Source of the DNA: Variovorax paradoxus
GTDB lineage: Bacteria; Pseudomonadota; Gammaproteobacteria; Burkholderiales; Burkholderiaceae_C
Reading direction: 5' to 3'
Assembly: GCF_902712855.1 (NCBI RefSeq)
Contig: NZ_LR743507.1
Span: forward strand, 4,512,001 to 4,576,000
Length of the DNA stretch: 64,000 bases
Part shown: piece by piece, positions 1 through 9,281 of the stretch
How positions within the stretch are numbered: the first letter of the stretch is position 1
How the letters are laid out: the number at the start of each line of letters is the position of its first letter
Notes under the pieces: generated by a model
Told to the model about the DNA's origin: nothing
Database searches by the model: none
The model's input: only the letters and a program-made list of their open reading frames with translations
Made by a program: the position numbers and the translations under genes

Positions 1-717
1 GGGCGCGGCATCGGGCTCGCCATCGCGCGGCGCTGTCTGGCAGCGGGTGCGAGCGTGGCGCTGTGGGACCTCGATGCCGCGACGCTCGCGGACACGCAGC
101 AAACGCTCGCGCCGCTCGGCACGGCGACCGCCGAAGTCGTCGACGTGCGCGACGAGGCACAGGTCGCCCGCGCCGCCTGCCGGTCGCAGGAACGCTTCGG
201 CGGCATCGACATCCTCGTCAACAACGCCGGCGTGCTCGGCCCGACCGTGCCGGCGTGGGAGCACACGCCCGCGCAGTGGCGCAACGTGCTCGACGTCAAC
301 CTCACCGGCGCCTGGCTGTGCTGCCGTGCGGTGGCGCCGGTGATGCTCGCGCAGCGGCGCGGGCGCATCGTCAACATCGCGTCGGTCGCGGGCAAGGAAG
401 GCAACGGCCTCAACGCCGCCTACTCGGCGTCGAAGGCCGGCCTCATCGCGCTGACCAAGTCGCTCGGCAAGGAGCTGGCGTCGGCAGGCGTGCTGGTGAA
501 CTGCATCACGCCGTCCGCGGCCGACACCGAAGTGTTCGCGGCCGTGCCCGCGGAGCACCGCGAGCGGTTGCGCACGGCGCTCCTGTCGCGCGTGCCGATG
601 GGGCGCTTCGTCGAAGTCGATGAAGTGGCCGCCATGGCCGCCTGGCTGACGTCGGACGACTGTTCGTTCAGCACCGGCGCGGTGTTCGACATATCCGGCG
701 GGCGGTCGATGTACTGA
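1..717 (+). CDS. SDR-family oxidoreductase (5' end outside window)
   Basis: NAD(P)-dependent short-chain dehydrogenase/reductase, 238 residues visible, truncated at the left edge. The frame opens in the middle of the glycine-rich cofactor motif (GRGIGLAIA). NNAG follows at about residues 74-77, and the catalytic Ser and YSASK tetrad pieces lie in VNIASVAG...AAYSASKAG. The C-terminus ISGGRSMY is a typical SDR end. Substrate cannot be read from the sequence. The MBL hydrolase and MFS carrier downstream point to a small catabolic cluster for an organic acid or alcohol, which is inference. Start codon not visible. Confidence 0.9.
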   Translation, partial: GRGIGLAIARRCLAAGASVALWDLDAATLADTQQTLAPLGTATAEVVDVRDEAQVARAACRSQERFGGIDILVNNAGVLGPTVPAWEHTPAQWRNVLDVNLTGAWLCCRAVAPVMLAQRRGRIVNIASVAGKEGNGLNAAYSASKAGLIALTKSLGKELASAGVLVNCITPSAADTEVFAAVPAEHRERLRTALLSRVPMGRFVEVDEVAAMAAWLTSDDCSFSTGAVFDISGGRSMY

Positions 718-830
718 GCGCGGCTGTTCAGGGCGCGTGCACGGCACAGCGCGCGCCTGCGGCGCCGGAAAGCACGCCCCTGAACGACGCACTCGACGAA
801 TCCAATCACGACGAATTCCAGGAGACGACG

Positions 831-1904
831 ATGACACGAGACCCCGAGCCCACCGGCTTCGCACAGCTGGCCCACTTCGACGGCACCCGCACCGCCGCCG
901 TGCCGCAGGACCGCCTGCGCGCCATCCGCCGAGGCGCGGAAGCGATGCGCGAACAACTGCTCGACGCGCCGCCCGTGCGCTACGCGCGCAGCTTCGACCT
1001 GCTGCGCATTCCGTATCCCGCGTGGTTCGCCTTCACCGGCCTGTACTCGCAGCAGCTGCTCAAGCCGCACATGGTGCACCTGCTGGCACGCACCACGCTG
1101 GTCCAGTACGACGACTTCGAAGGCCGCCTTCGCACCCTGCTCTTCACGCCGGCAGACTTCGAGGCAGGCAACGAAACGCCCTACTTCAAGCGCCTGGGCG
1201 AACAGACGCCGAAGTTCCTGCACAAGACCATTGCGCCGGTCTACCGGACCGTGCCGCAGGCACTGGCGAGCTGCGGCGTGTCGCCGGAGCAGGTCGACTA
1301 CATCACCTACGACCACCTGCACACACAGGACGTGCGCCGATGGCTCGGCAGCACCGGCATACCGGGCCTGCTGCCGAACGCGAAGCTGCTGGTGCATCGC
1401 CAGGAACTCGCCAGCGTGCAGGGCCTGCTGCCGCTGCAGGCCGACTGGTACTGCCCGCACGGGCTCGACGGCGTGCCTCTTGAACGAATCGTGGCCTTCG
1501 ACGGCAGCATCCAGCTCGGCCGCGGCGTCGCGCTGGTGCACACGCCGGGGCACACCGAGGGCAACCACTCGCTGGTCTACCGCACCGCCGACGGCCTGCG
1601 CGTGAGCAGCGAGAACGGCGTGTCGGCCGACAGCTGGTCGCCGCTGCAGTCGCGGCACAACGGCATCCGCCGCCATGCGCAGGCCACGGGCGCGGAAGTG
1701 ATCCTCAACGGCAACACGCAGGAAGGCAGCAACGACCAGTACCTGTCGATGGTGCTCGAGAAGACGCTGGCCGGCACCTCGGCCACGCACGGCTTCAGCA
1801 ACGTGGTGCCCTCCAGCGAATGCTCGCCGCACTGGCTGTTTCCGGGTGCGCCCACCAGCCACCTGTGGGGCGAGACCTGCTTCGGCACGCCCACGTGCGC
1901 CTGA
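831..1904 (+). CDS. MBL-fold metallo-hydrolase-like protein
   Basis: 357 residues. Probable hydrolase of the metallo-beta-lactamase superfamily. The C-terminal half carries HTPGHTEGNHS, the usual third metal-ligand motif. The first ligand motif is unusual: YDHLHTQD has H-x-H-x-x-D, whereas the family normally has H-x-H-x-D-H, so one spacing is shifted and the last His is absent. The ATG at 831 follows AGGAG with good spacing. The gene sits between an SDR and an MFS carrier reading the same way, so it probably acts in the same pathway. Substrate unknown. No signal peptide, so probably cytoplasmic. Confidence 0.75.
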   Translation: MTRDPEPTGFAQLAHFDGTRTAAVPQDRLRAIRRGAEAMREQLLDAPPVRYARSFDLLRIPYPAWFAFTGLYSQQLLKPHMVHLLARTTLVQYDDFEGRLRTLLFTPADFEAGNETPYFKRLGEQTPKFLHKTIAPVYRTVPQALASCGVSPEQVDYITYDHLHTQDVRRWLGSTGIPGLLPNAKLLVHRQELASVQGLLPLQADWYCPHGLDGVPLERIVAFDGSIQLGRGVALVHTPGHTEGNHSLVYRTADGLRVSSENGVSADSWSPLQSRHNGIRRHAQATGAEVILNGNTQEGSNDQYLSMVLEKTLAGTSATHGFSNVVPSSECSPHWLFPGAPTSHLWGETCFGTPTCA

Positions 1905-1936
1905 GCGCCGGCAAGGAACGCAGAAGGAGACCCACG

Positions 1937-3277
1937 ATGAACACCGCCGCCCTGGACAACACCGCCGCGCGCCCGCAGGCCGATGCCGCCGCGCAGGAAG
2001 ACGCCGCGCTCTTCCGCAAGATCACCTGGCGCCTGATGCCGCTGCTGTGCGCCTGCTACGTGCTCAACTACCTCGACCGCACCAACGTGGGCTACGCCCA
2101 GTTGCAGATGAAGGAGCAACTGGGCTTCAGCGACGCGGTGTTCGGGCTGGGCGCGGGCATCTTCTTCATCGGCTACGCGGTGTTCGAGATCCCGAGCAAC
2201 CTGATGCTCGCGAAGATCGGCGTGCGGGCGACGCTGCTGCGCATCATGGGCCTGTGGGGCACTGCCTCCGCCGCGATGATGTTCGCCACCACGCCCACGC
2301 AGTTCTACGTGCTGCGCTTCCTCATCGGCGTCTTCGAGGCCGGCTTCGCGCCGGGCGTGCTGTTCTACCTGACGCTGTGGTTCCCGTCGCACCGGCGGGC
2401 GCAGGCCACGGCGCTGTTCTTCATGGCCTTCGGCGCGGCACCGGTGGTGGCCGGGCCGATCGCCGGACTGACCATGACCTACCTCGATGGCGCGCTGTCG
2501 CTGCATGGCTGGCAGTGGCTCTTCCTGCTCGAAGGCATTCCGAGCGTGCTCCTGGGCATCGCGGCCTTCGCGTGGCTGTCCAACGGGCCCGGGCAGGCAG
2601 CATGGCTCTCGCCCGCCGAGAAGCAGCGCGTCGCGCGCCTGCTGGCCGACGACCATGCCGCGCACGACGCCGGCGGGCGCCACACCTTCGGCGCGGCCAT
2701 GCGCGATGCGCGCGTGTGGCTGATCGGGTTCATGTCGTTCCTGATCATCCTCGGCATCTATGCGCTGTCCTTCTGGCAGCCGACCATCCTGAAGTCGATG
2801 GGCCTGAGCGTGCTGCAGATCGGCTTCTATGCGGTCATCCCGGCGGTGGCGGGCATCGCGGCCAACATCGTCGTCGGCAGGCACTCGGACCGCCGCCGCG
2901 AGCGCCGCTGGCACTTCGCGCTGAGCGCGGTGGCGGGCGCGGCCGGCTTGGCGCTGACCACGCTATTCATGCACGAACCCCTTGCCGCCGTGCTGTGCCT
3001 GGCACTCGCCTCCATCGGCATTTCGGCCGCCTTCACGGTGCTGTGGTCGGTGCCGGGCAGCTTCATGACGAAGCGCGCGGCGGCGGCGGGCATCGCACTC
3101 ATCAGCACCATCGGAGGGAGCGCGGGCCTGGTGGCACCGATGATGGTCGGCGCACTCAAGACGATGACCGGCGGGTTCACCGCAAGCCTGTACGTGCTGA
3201 GCGGCGCGCTCGTGCTGTCGGCACTGCTCATGCTCGTGGCGCTGCCCGACAGCGCACTGGGCCGCGCACGGCACTGA
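1937..3277 (+). CDS. MFS transporter, ACS (anion:cation symporter) type
   Basis: 446 residues, about 12 hydrophobic segments, inner membrane. The N-terminal YVLNYLDRTNVGYAQLQM and the following GxGIFFIGYxxFEIPSNLML block are typical of the anion:cation symporter family (tartrate, phthalate and hexuronate carriers), which imports organic anions with protons. The ATG at 1937 follows AGAAGGAG; an open frame extends further upstream but lies inside the MBL gene and lacks an initiation signal. It probably imports the substrate handled by the upstream SDR and hydrolase (inference). Confidence 0.88.
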   Translation: MNTAALDNTAARPQADAAAQEDAALFRKITWRLMPLLCACYVLNYLDRTNVGYAQLQMKEQLGFSDAVFGLGAGIFFIGYAVFEIPSNLMLAKIGVRATLLRIMGLWGTASAAMMFATTPTQFYVLRFLIGVFEAGFAPGVLFYLTLWFPSHRRAQATALFFMAFGAAPVVAGPIAGLTMTYLDGALSLHGWQWLFLLEGIPSVLLGIAAFAWLSNGPGQAAWLSPAEKQRVARLLADDHAAHDAGGRHTFGAAMRDARVWLIGFMSFLIILGIYALSFWQPTILKSMGLSVLQIGFYAVIPAVAGIAANIVVGRHSDRRRERRWHFALSAVAGAAGLALTTLFMHEPLAAVLCLALASIGISAAFTVLWSVPGSFMTKRAAAAGIALISTIGGSAGLVAPMMVGALKTMTGGFTASLYVLSGALVLSALLMLVALPDSALGRARH

Positions 3278-3339
3278 GCGCGCTCCCCATCGCCGGGCGA
3301 CGGGACCCGGACGCCTGATCCATTTCGGTGCACACGCCT

Positions 3340-3374
3340 TGCATACCAGTTGGCACAGAAGCTGCTGGTATGCA
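3340..3374. promoter_or_regulatory. Perfect 10-bp inverted repeat, candidate GntR operator
   Basis: TGCATACCAG (3340-3349) and its exact reverse complement CTGGTATGCA (3365-3374) are separated by 15 bases, ending 5 bases before the preferred start of the GntR gene. The symmetry fits a dimeric GntR/FCD regulator controlling its own operon. The half-site contains the GGTAT/ATACC core common in this family (established knowledge). Binding is inferred. Confidence 0.5.
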
Positions 3375-3379
3375 GGCCC

Positions 3380-4153
3380 ATGGCCATCTCCGCATCCGAA
3401 ATCAGTGCACGCATCGTCGAAGCGGTGATGGCGCAGAAGCTCGCGCCGGGTTCGCGCCTGGGCGAGCAGCAGCTGGCCATGCTCTTCGACTGCAGCCGCA
3501 CCATCGTGCGCGAGGCGCTCACCCGGCTGGCAGCGCGCGGCATCGTCACCGTGAGCGCGCGCCGCGGATGGTTCGTCATCGAGCCGTCGCAGGACGAGGC
3601 ACGCGAGGCCTTCGAGGCGCGGCGCGTCATCGAACTGGGCCTCATCCGGAGTGCAGGCGCGGGCAAGCTCGCGAAGACCGCGCTGCGCCAGCTCAAGGTG
3701 CACCTGCAGCGCGAGAAGGCGGCCCTGAAGGAAAGCGACGTTGGCAACCGCAGCTTCCTGCTGGGCGACTTCCACGTCTGCCTGGCCGAATGCCTCGGAA
3801 ACTCGCTGCTGGCCGACACGCTGCGCGACTACACGGCGCGCACCACGCTGATCGCCATGCTCTATCAGTCCACGCACGATGCGGTGCAGTCGTGCGAAGA
3901 CCACGTGCAGATCGTCGCGGCATTGGAGCGCGGCGACCACGCCGCCGCCGAGTCGCTGATGGCGGCGCACATCGGCACGGTGCAGTCGGCACTGCGCGTG
4001 CAAGCGCCCACCGACCCGCTGGCGCAGTTGCGCGATGCGCTGGCGCCGCTGCCCGACACCGCTGCGCCATCGCCCGCACCGAAACGCCGCAAGGCAGCCC
4101 CGTCCACCGATTCCGATTCCGACTCTTCGACCTACCTAGGAGCCCTGCTATGA
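3380..4153 (+). CDS. GntR-family (FCD) transcriptional regulator
   Basis: 257 residues from the ATG at 3380. Residues about 5-70 form a winged helix-turn-helix (GSRLGEQQLAMLF...SRTIVREALTRLAARGIV), followed by an all-helical FCD ligand-binding domain that includes EDHVQIVAALERGD. A disordered Pro/Ala/Ser tail ends the protein. An upstream in-frame TTG at 3350 would start inside the inverted repeat, so ATG 3380 is preferred, although its ribosome site is weak. Its stop overlaps the start of the amino acid binding-protein gene by four bases, so it very likely controls the ABC operon that follows. Confidence 0.88.
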   Translation: MAISASEISARIVEAVMAQKLAPGSRLGEQQLAMLFDCSRTIVREALTRLAARGIVTVSARRGWFVIEPSQDEAREAFEARRVIELGLIRSAGAGKLAKTALRQLKVHLQREKAALKESDVGNRSFLLGDFHVCLAECLGNSLLADTLRDYTARTTLIAMLYQSTHDAVQSCEDHVQIVAALERGDHAAAESLMAAHIGTVQSALRVQAPTDPLAQLRDALAPLPDTAAPSPAPKRRKAAPSTDSDSDSSTYLGALL

Positions 4154-4950
4154 CCTTCCCGCTTTCCAAACGCCACCTCGCGCTCGCAGTGGCCTCGCTG
4201 GCCATGCTGGCCGCCGCCGGTGCCGCCCAGGCCCAGAACGCACTCGACAACGTGCTCAAGGCCAGGACCATCAAGATCGCCGTGCCCACCGACTACCCGC
4301 CCTACGGCTCGGTCGACAGGAACATGAAGCCGCAAGGCCTCGACGTGGAGATGGCCGAGCTCATCGCCGCCAAGCTGGGTGTGAAGATCGAGCTGGTGCC
4401 GGTGACCAGCGCCAACCGCATCCCGTACCTGCAGACCCGCAAGGCGGACCTGGTGATCTCCACGCTCGGCAAGAACGCGGAGCGCGAGAAGGTGATCGAC
4501 TTCTCGTCGGCCTATGCGCCCTTCTTCCAGGCCGTGTACGCCGGCAAGAGCATGAAGCTCACCAGCTTCGCCGACATGGCAGGCAAGACCGTGGCCGTGA
4601 CGCGCGGCGCGATGGAAGACCAGGAGCTCAACAAGGTCGCGCCGCCGAACGTCGACTACCGCCGCTTCGAGGACAACAACGCCACCATCGCCGCCTTCGT
4701 GGCCGGCCAGACGCAGACCATCGCAACCAGCGCGGCCGTGGCCGGCGACATGCTCGCCAAGAACCCGAAGGTCAGCGCCGAATTCAAGCTGCTGCTGAAG
4801 GACAGCCCCTGCTTCGTCGGCATCGCCAAGGGCGAGACCGCGCTGAAGACCAAGGTCAACGAGATCATCGCGGCGGCCAAGAAGGACGGCACGCTCGATG
4901 CCATGTCGAAGAAGTGGCTCGGCAAGGCAGCCGGCGACCTCCCCGTCTGA
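4150..4950 (+). CDS. Polar amino acid ABC transporter, periplasmic binding protein
   Basis: 266 residues. A signal peptide of about 29 residues ends in AAAGAAQAQ. The mature part begins with the type 3 solute-binding fold (IKIAVPTDYPPYG...LDVEMAELIAAKLGVKIELVPV) and contains the ADLVISTLGKNAERE motif. It delivers a polar amino acid or related compound to the inner-membrane permeases encoded next. Starts in an ATGA overlap with the GntR gene. It is separated from the first permease gene by a family A repeat, an arrangement that may favour excess binding protein. Confidence 0.92.
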   Translation: MTFPLSKRHLALAVASLAMLAAAGAAQAQNALDNVLKARTIKIAVPTDYPPYGSVDRNMKPQGLDVEMAELIAAKLGVKIELVPVTSANRIPYLQTRKADLVISTLGKNAEREKVIDFSSAYAPFFQAVYAGKSMKLTSFADMAGKTVAVTRGAMEDQELNKVAPPNVDYRRFEDNNATIAAFVAGQTQTIATSAAVAGDMLAKNPKVSAEFKLLLKDSPCFVGIAKGETALKTKVNEIIAAAKKDGTLDAMSKKWLGKAAGDLPV

Positions 4951-4960
4951 ACGGGCACTT

Positions 4961-5048
4961 CCCATGCTTCGCGCGCTTCGTGTCGCTGCGCACACCCCCT
5001 CGCCGGGGCAACGCCTGCGGCCCGGCGAAGCCGGTTCCGCGGCGTTCC
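4961..5048 (+). repeat. Family A 3'-UTR repeat, copy 1
   Basis: Begins 10 bases after the stop of the amino acid binding-protein gene and reads in its sense. Contains GCTTCGCGCGCTTCGTGTCG, a CCCC...GGGG arm pair and GGCCCGGCGAAGCCGGTTCC, the blocks shared with the other nine copies in the window. Diverged from the consensus in its first half. It separates the binding-protein gene from the permease genes. Confidence 0.8.
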
Positions 5049-5064
5049 ACGAACAGACTGACCT

Positions 5065-5727
5065 ATGAACATCGAGTTTGATTTCGGTGCGGTGCTCTCC
5101 GAGTGGCCGCTGCTGCTGCGCGGCGTGGCTTGGACCATCGGCCTCACGGCCGTGGGCACGGTGCTGGGCATGGTCGTGGGCACCTTCTGCGCATGGGCGC
5201 GATCGGGCGGGCCGAAGTGGCTGCGGCTCGTGGTGGGCACGTACGTGGAGCTGATCCGCAACACACCCTTCATCGTGCAACTGTTCTTCATCTTCTTCGG
5301 GCTGCCGGCCGCGGGCGTGAAGCTCTCGCCGGAAGTGGCCTCGGTGATCGCGATGGTGATGAACCTGGGCGCGTATTCCACCGAGATCATCCGCGCCGGC
5401 ATCGAGGCCACGCCCAAGGGCCAGATCGAAGCCGCCGTGAGCCTGGCGCTGAGCAAGGCGCAGGTGTTCCTGCGCGTGGTGCTGCCGCCGGCGCTCAAGA
5501 AGGTGTGGCCCGCGATGGTGAGCCAGATCGTCATCGTGATGCTGGGCTCGGCGGTGTGCGGGCAGATTTCCACCGAGGAACTTAGCTACGCCGCCAACCT
5601 CATCCAGAGCCGCAACTTCCGCGCCTTCGAGGCTTTCATCATCGCCACGCTGATCTATCTCGTGCTGTCGGTCGCGCTGCGCCGGCTGCTCGACTGGGCG
5701 GGGCCGAAGTTCTTCTTCGGCCGTTGA
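5065..5727 (+). CDS. Amino acid ABC transporter permease 1
   Basis: 220 residues with about five membrane helices. The HisM/GlnP family signature is present: YVELIRNTPFIVQLFFIFFGLP near the N-terminus and the EAA loop (EIIRAGIEATPKGQIEAAVSL truncated here) in the middle. It forms the membrane channel with the second permease. The ATG at 5065 has only a weak ribosome site, perhaps because a repeat element lies directly upstream. Same operon as the binding protein and ATPase. Confidence 0.9.
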   Translation: MNIEFDFGAVLSEWPLLLRGVAWTIGLTAVGTVLGMVVGTFCAWARSGGPKWLRLVVGTYVELIRNTPFIVQLFFIFFGLPAAGVKLSPEVASVIAMVMNLGAYSTEIIRAGIEATPKGQIEAAVSLALSKAQVFLRVVLPPALKKVWPAMVSQIVIVMLGSAVCGQISTEELSYAANLIQSRNFRAFEAFIIATLIYLVLSVALRRLLDWAGPKFFFGR

Positions 5728-5749
5728 GCGAACACCGGAGCCTGTGGAC

Positions 5750-6386
5750 ATGGTCGATTTCTCTCTCTGGGACATCCTGCGCAACCTGCTGATGGCGCTG
5801 CGCTGGACCGTCGTGCTCTCGCTCATCGCCTTCGTAGGCGGCGGCCTCGTGGGCGCGCTGCTGCTGTTCCTGCGGCTGCGCGGCGGCAAGGCCGCGAACA
5901 GGGCGGTGGGCCTGTACGTGCAGCTCTTCCAGGGCACCCCGCTGCTGATGCAGCTCTTCCTGGCCTACTTCGGCATCGCGCTGTTCGGCATCGACGTGTC
6001 GGCATGGACGGCCGCCAGCGTGGCGCTCACGCTGTACACCAGCGCGTTTCTCGCCGAGATCTGGCGCGGCTGCGTGGCTTCGATTCCCAAGGGCCAATGG
6101 GAGGCATCGGGCAGCCTGGCCTTGAGCTTCGGCGAACAGATGCGCCATGTGATCCTGCCGCAGGCCGTGAAGATCGCCATTGCGCCCACCGTGGGCTTCC
6201 TGGTGCAGGTCATCAAGGGAACGGCGCTGGCGTCGGTGATCGGTTTTGTCGAACTCACCAAGGCCGGCAGCATGATTTCGAACGCCACCTTCAAGCCTTT
6301 CGTGGTGTTCAGCTGCGTGGCCCTGCTTTATTTCGTGCTGTGCTTTCCCGTGAGCCTGTACGCCAAGACCCTCGAGAGGAAGACCC

Positions 6387-6403
<17 letters not shown>
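5750..6403 (+). CDS. Amino acid ABC transporter permease 2
   Basis: 217 residues, second HisM/GlnP-type permease. It has GLYVQLFQGTPLLMQLFLAY and the EAA loop AEIWRGCVASIPKGQWEA. A GTG at 5744 is possible, but GGAG at 5737-5740 is only 3 bases from it and 9 bases from the ATG at 5750, so 5750 is chosen. The 3' end overlaps the ATPase gene by 17 bases, so translation is probably coupled. Likely heterodimer partner of the 5065 permease. Confidence 0.88.
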
Positions 6404-7172
<769 letters not shown>

Positions 7173-7200
7173 AGTGGCCGGCCTGGGCTATCCTCGGTCC

Positions 7201-7310
7201 ATGGCTTGCCTGCACACCGCGCCGATCATTCGCACCCTCCGAAAAATGGTGGGTTAGCGCGCGGTTCCAGAAGTACACGCCACACGACCCGCCCCACGAG
7301 GCGGGTTTTT
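7201..7310 (+). ncRNA. Possible structured RNA (C4 antisense-like) with short ORF
   Basis: A short reading frame of 18 codons (7201-7257) ends MVG-stop and contains an imperfect hairpin (ACCCTCC / GGTGGGT). It is followed by GGTTCCAGAAGTACACGCCA and a strong terminator. The order MVG, then a GARFxKYTPH-coding segment, then a terminator resembles phage C4 antisense RNA/Ash-type loci as I remember them. No prophage genes are nearby, so a plain attenuator is equally possible. Low confidence. Confidence 0.3.
7287..7310 (+). terminator. Rho-independent terminator
   Basis: Stem ACCCGCC (7287-7293) pairs with GGCGGGT (7300-7306) around a six-base loop and is followed by TTTTT to 7310. It separates the amino acid ABC operon from the kinase-like gene. 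Confidence 0.85.
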
Positions 7311-7356
7311 CGTTTCCTGGGGTTCTCTTCCAAACCCATCCGACAGGAGAAACGAA

Positions 7357-7842
7357 TTGACATCCATCCCCATGCTTCACATGGTCTGCGGCAAGATCGG
7401 CGCCGGCAAGTCGACGCTCATGCGGCAACTTGCCCAGGCACCCGCCACGGTGCTGATCAACGAGGACACGTGGCTCGCCGCGCTGTACCCGGGCGAGATC
7501 CACGAGCTGCCCGACTACGTGCGCAGCGCGGGCCGGCTGAAGCAGGCCATGGCAGGCCATGTGGTGGCCTTGCTCGAGGCCGGCGTGTCGGTGGTGCTCG
7601 ACTTTCCCGCCAACACCGTGAGCAACCGCAACTGGATGCGCGGCATCTTCGAGGCCGCTGGCGCGGCGCACACGCTGCACTTTCTCGACGTGCCCGACGC
7701 GGTCTGCAAGCAACGTCTGCACGCACGCAACGCGAGCGGGGAGCATCCGTTCGAGACGACGGATGCGCAATTCGACCTGATCAGCAGCCATTTCGTGGCG
7801 CCATTGCCGCACGAAGGCTTCGCCGTGCTGCGACATGTCTGA
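7357..7842 (+). CDS. P-loop kinase-like ATP-binding protein
   Basis: 161 residues. Walker A GKIGAGKST lies at about residues 12-20, and VVLDFPANTVSNR in the middle is typical of small AAA/zeta-like kinases that phosphorylate small molecules. Specific substrate not recognisable. The TTG at 7357 is chosen because AGGAGA ends 6 bases upstream; the first ATG (7372) is 21 bases from that site. Cytoplasmic. Preceded by a terminator, so it probably has its own promoter. Confidence 0.75.
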   Translation: MTSIPMLHMVCGKIGAGKSTLMRQLAQAPATVLINEDTWLAALYPGEIHELPDYVRSAGRLKQAMAGHVVALLEAGVSVVLDFPANTVSNRNWMRGIFEAAGAAHTLHFLDVPDAVCKQRLHARNASGEHPFETTDAQFDLISSHFVAPLPHEGFAVLRHV

Positions 7843-7869
7843 GCCTGCCCGCCGCTATGCTCGGGCAAG

Positions 7870-8367
7870 ATGCAGATCGAACAAGCCCAGCCCTCCGAAG
7901 CCGCCACCGTCGCGGCCGTATTGAACGAAGCCGCCCGGTGGATCGCCGCGGAAGGGCGACCGCTGTGGACCCCGGCGGACATCGCGCCGGAGCGCGTCCG
8001 GCGCGACACCGAAGCCGGCGGCTACTTCATCGCGCGCAGCCGCGCCGAGGTGGCGGGTGTCGTGCGGCTCGACCTCGAAGACCCGCACTTCTGGCCCGAG
8101 ATCGAAAGCGGCAGCTCGCTCTACGTGCACAAGCTCGCAGTGCGCCGCGCGTTTGCAGGCCACGGTGTGCCGTCGCTGCTGCTGGACTTCGCCCGCGAGC
8201 GCGCACACCGCCTGGGCCGCGGGTTCCTGCGTCTGGACTGCGTGGCCGACCGCGCGCCGCTGCGCGCGCTGTACGAGCGCAACGGCTTCTCGCTGCACAG
8301 CGTGATCCACAAGGGCGAACGCGCCTTCGCACGCTTCGAACTGCCCGTGGCGACTTTCGCCGGGTAA
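7870..8367 (+). CDS. GNAT-family N-acetyltransferase
   Basis: 165 residues. The GNAT fold is visible in the acetyl-CoA region (LYVHKLAVRRAFAGHGVPSLLLDFARERAHRLGRGFLRLDCV) and the C-terminal LYERNGFSLHS. It transfers acetyl from acetyl-CoA to an unknown amine. The N-terminus is standard (MQIEQAQPSEAATVAAVLNEAA). Lies 27 bases after the kinase-like gene and 20 bases before the LysR gene, all on the same strand. Confidence 0.85.
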   Translation: MQIEQAQPSEAATVAAVLNEAARWIAAEGRPLWTPADIAPERVRRDTEAGGYFIARSRAEVAGVVRLDLEDPHFWPEIESGSSLYVHKLAVRRAFAGHGVPSLLLDFARERAHRLGRGFLRLDCVADRAPLRALYERNGFSLHSVIHKGERAFARFELPVATFAG

Positions 8368-8387
8368 TTGCGTCACCCGCCCGCGCC

Positions 8388-9281
8388 ATGCAATTCAAGT
8401 GGATGGAAGACTTCATCGTGCTGGCGCAGACGCGCAGCTTCACGCGCGCAGCAGAACTGCGCCATGTGACGCACCCGGCTTTCGGCCGCCGCATCCGTGC
8501 GCTGGAGTCATGGGCCGGCACGGCGCTCGTCGAGCGCGGCAGTTCTCCGGTGGCACTGACACCTGCCGGCGAGAGCTTCCTGGAGAACGCGAGCCAGATG
8601 GTGCGCGGCGTGGAAAGCTCGCGCGAGGAACTGCACACCGTGGCCGGCCGCGAGGTGCGCACGGTGACGCTCGTAACGGGCCGCACGCTGGCACGCACGG
8701 TGATGGCCGACTGGCTGGTGCGGCTGCAGCCGGTGCTGCGCGGCGGCGAGATCCGCGTGCAGACCGGGGCGCTGGCCGAAACGGTGCGCATGATCGAGCA
8801 CAACGAGGTCGACTTCTCGCTGATCTTCCATCACCCGGCACTGACCTTCCGGCTCGACGGGCGGCAGTTCGCGCACGTCACGGTGGCGTCCGACAAGCTG
8901 GTGCCGGTCTCGCGCGCCGATGCGCAAGGCCGAGCGGCGCACAGCTTCGACGGCCCCGGCGACGTGCCGTTTCTCTCGTATGTGCGCACGCTGGCCATGG
9001 GACGGCTGGTGGAAGACCTGCTGGCCAACAACCCGCACGCGCCGCGGCTGAAGCGCCGCATCGAATGCGATTCGGCGGACGCGCTCTACGAATATGTGCT
9101 GCGCGGCCTCGGCGTGGCGTGGCTGCCGTGGTCGATGGTGCAGGCCGACTGCAAGGCCGGCCGGCTGGTGCCCACGGGCGGCCGGCGCATGGAAGTGCGC
9201 TTCGAGGTGCGGTTGTACCGCCCCAAGCGCCGGCTGGGAACGCTGGCCGAGGACGTCTGGCGCGCCATGGCGGCGCGCTAG
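8388..9281 (+). CDS. LysR-family transcriptional regulator
   Basis: 297 residues. The N-terminal helix-turn-helix is clear (WMEDFIVLAQTRSFTRAAELRHVTHPAFGRRIRALE), followed by a periplasmic-binding-like effector domain. It has HPAFGRRI where most LysR proteins have QPAVSRQI-type sequence, as in a Comamonadaceae subgroup. Lies directly upstream of, and codirectional with, a Bug binding protein and an M14-like peptidase, which it may control (inference). Confidence 0.88.
   Translation: MQFKWMEDFIVLAQTRSFTRAAELRHVTHPAFGRRIRALESWAGTALVERGSSPVALTPAGESFLENASQMVRGVESSREELHTVAGREVRTVTLVTGRTLARTVMADWLVRLQPVLRGGEIRVQTGALAETVRMIEHNEVDFSLIFHHPALTFRLDGRQFAHVTVASDKLVPVSRADAQGRAAHSFDGPGDVPFLSYVRTLAMGRLVEDLLANNPHAPRLKRRIECDSADALYEYVLRGLGVAWLPWSMVQADCKAGRLVPTGGRRMEVRFEVRLYRPKRRLGTLAEDVWRAMAAR

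Noticed and set aside
7287..7310. Guanidine-II (mini-ykkC) riboswitch because of the ACGA in the loop
   Set aside because: That class needs two ACGR-loop hairpins; only one is present and its stem does not close directly on ACGA.
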